Origin: Pseudomonadota bacterium
GTDB lineage: Bacteria; Pseudomonadota; Alphaproteobacteria; JAAXGF01
Direction of reading: 5' to 3'
Assembly (NCBI GenBank): GCA_022563655.1
Contig: JADFMW010000171.1
Location: forward strand, 1 to 5,660
Length of the DNA stretch: 5,660 bases
Part shown: one piece after another, positions 5,373 to 5,660 of the stretch
Position numbering within the stretch: the first letter of the stretch is position 1
Layout of the letters: the number at the start of each line of letters is the position of its first letter
Notes under the pieces: model-generated
The model's database searches: none
Seen by the model: only the letters and a program-made list of their open reading frames with translations
Told to the model about the DNA's origin: nothing
Made by a program: the position numbers and the translations under genes

Positions 5373-5660
5373 TGGATCGCGATTCAAACGCGTCGGAACC
5401 CGTCGATCTTGCCCGCCTAGGGCGAATTCTCGAGGCCTACGGCGCCGACCCGGAGGCGTGGCCGGCGGCCGAGCGCGACGAGGCGCTGGCGCTGCTTGTC
5501 CGCTCGGCCGAGGCGCGGGCGCTGCGCGAGCGCGCGGCGCGGCTCGACCGGCTGCTCGATCAGCTGCTCGACCGGGCGCCGGCGCTCGAGCCGTCGCCGG
5601 AGCTCAAGGCGAGGGTGCTGGCCGCGGCGAACCAAGCGGCCCCGCCCTGGCGCCAGCGTC
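5369..5660 (+). CDS. Putative anti-sigma factor / ECF partner protein (3' end missing)
   Basis: The gene starts at ATG 5369, overlapping the sigma-factor stop (ATGA), or at the adjacent ATG 5372; GGAGAG lies just upstream. It is open to the window edge, giving 97 residues. The visible part is soluble, helical and charged: LARLGRILEAYGADPEAWPAAER (14-36), then a long Arg/Glu/Leu-rich helix (37-70) and a proline-flanked stretch, LEPSPELKARVLAAANQAAPPW (73-94). It resembles uncharacterised alphaproteobacterial proteins with an AYGADPxxWP motif encoded beside ECF sigma genes. From memory these often have a membrane helix further on, but none is visible here. There is no Cys or His in the visible part, so it is not a zinc-binding (HxxxCxxC) anti-sigma factor as far as it can be seen. 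The anti-sigma role is inferred from position and translational coupling, not from a recognised domain. Confidence 0.75.
   Translation, partial: MMDRDSNASEPVDLARLGRILEAYGADPEAWPAAERDEALALLVRSAEARALRERAARLDRLLDQLLDRAPALEPSPELKARVLAAANQAAPPWRQR

Overview
This GC-rich window looks like the chromosome of an alphaproteobacterium. The minus-strand gene order yebC-ruvC-ruvA-ruvB-ybgC-tolQ is a common proteobacterial arrangement. The YebC N-terminus (MAGHSQWKNIMYRKG) and the AYGADPxxWP protein encoded after the sigma factor look alphaproteobacterial from memory of those families. Genus and species cannot be read from the sequence.

Positions 1-3879 are one tightly packed minus-strand operon, read from right to left. 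It encodes YebC (translation or regulatory factor), RuvC (Holliday-junction resolvase), RuvA and RuvB (branch-migration motor), YbgC (hotdog acyl-CoA thioesterase of the Tol-Pal locus) and the first 170 codons of TolQ (inner-membrane motor of Tol-Pal), which runs off the left edge. Junctions are a 19-base gap (yebC/ruvC), a 4-base GTGA overlap (ruvC/ruvA), a 4-base ATGA overlap (ruvA/ruvB), an 8-base overlap (ruvB/ybgC) and a 4-base gap (ybgC/tolQ). This points to one transcript with translational coupling, joining recombination repair to envelope maintenance.

Positions 3880-4146 are a 267-base divergent intergenic region. It holds a possible promoter for the yebC operon, very GC-rich short palindromes, an AT-rich patch, a short direct repeat and a hairpin just upstream of the next gene.

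Positions 4147-5660 carry three plus-strand genes. The first is an exported protein with three good EF-hand loops, one degenerate loop and a His/Gly-rich tail built from 18-bp tandem repeats. The second is an ECF-type RNA polymerase sigma factor. The third, cut by the right edge, starts inside the sigma stop codon and by position is a candidate anti-sigma factor. The set suggests an envelope-sensing module, possibly for metal, with a secreted metal-binding protein and a sigma/anti-sigma pair. That reading is inference. It is the most interesting part of the window; the rest is a conventional housekeeping operon. No tRNA, rRNA, CRISPR array, insertion sequence or convincing terminator was seen.
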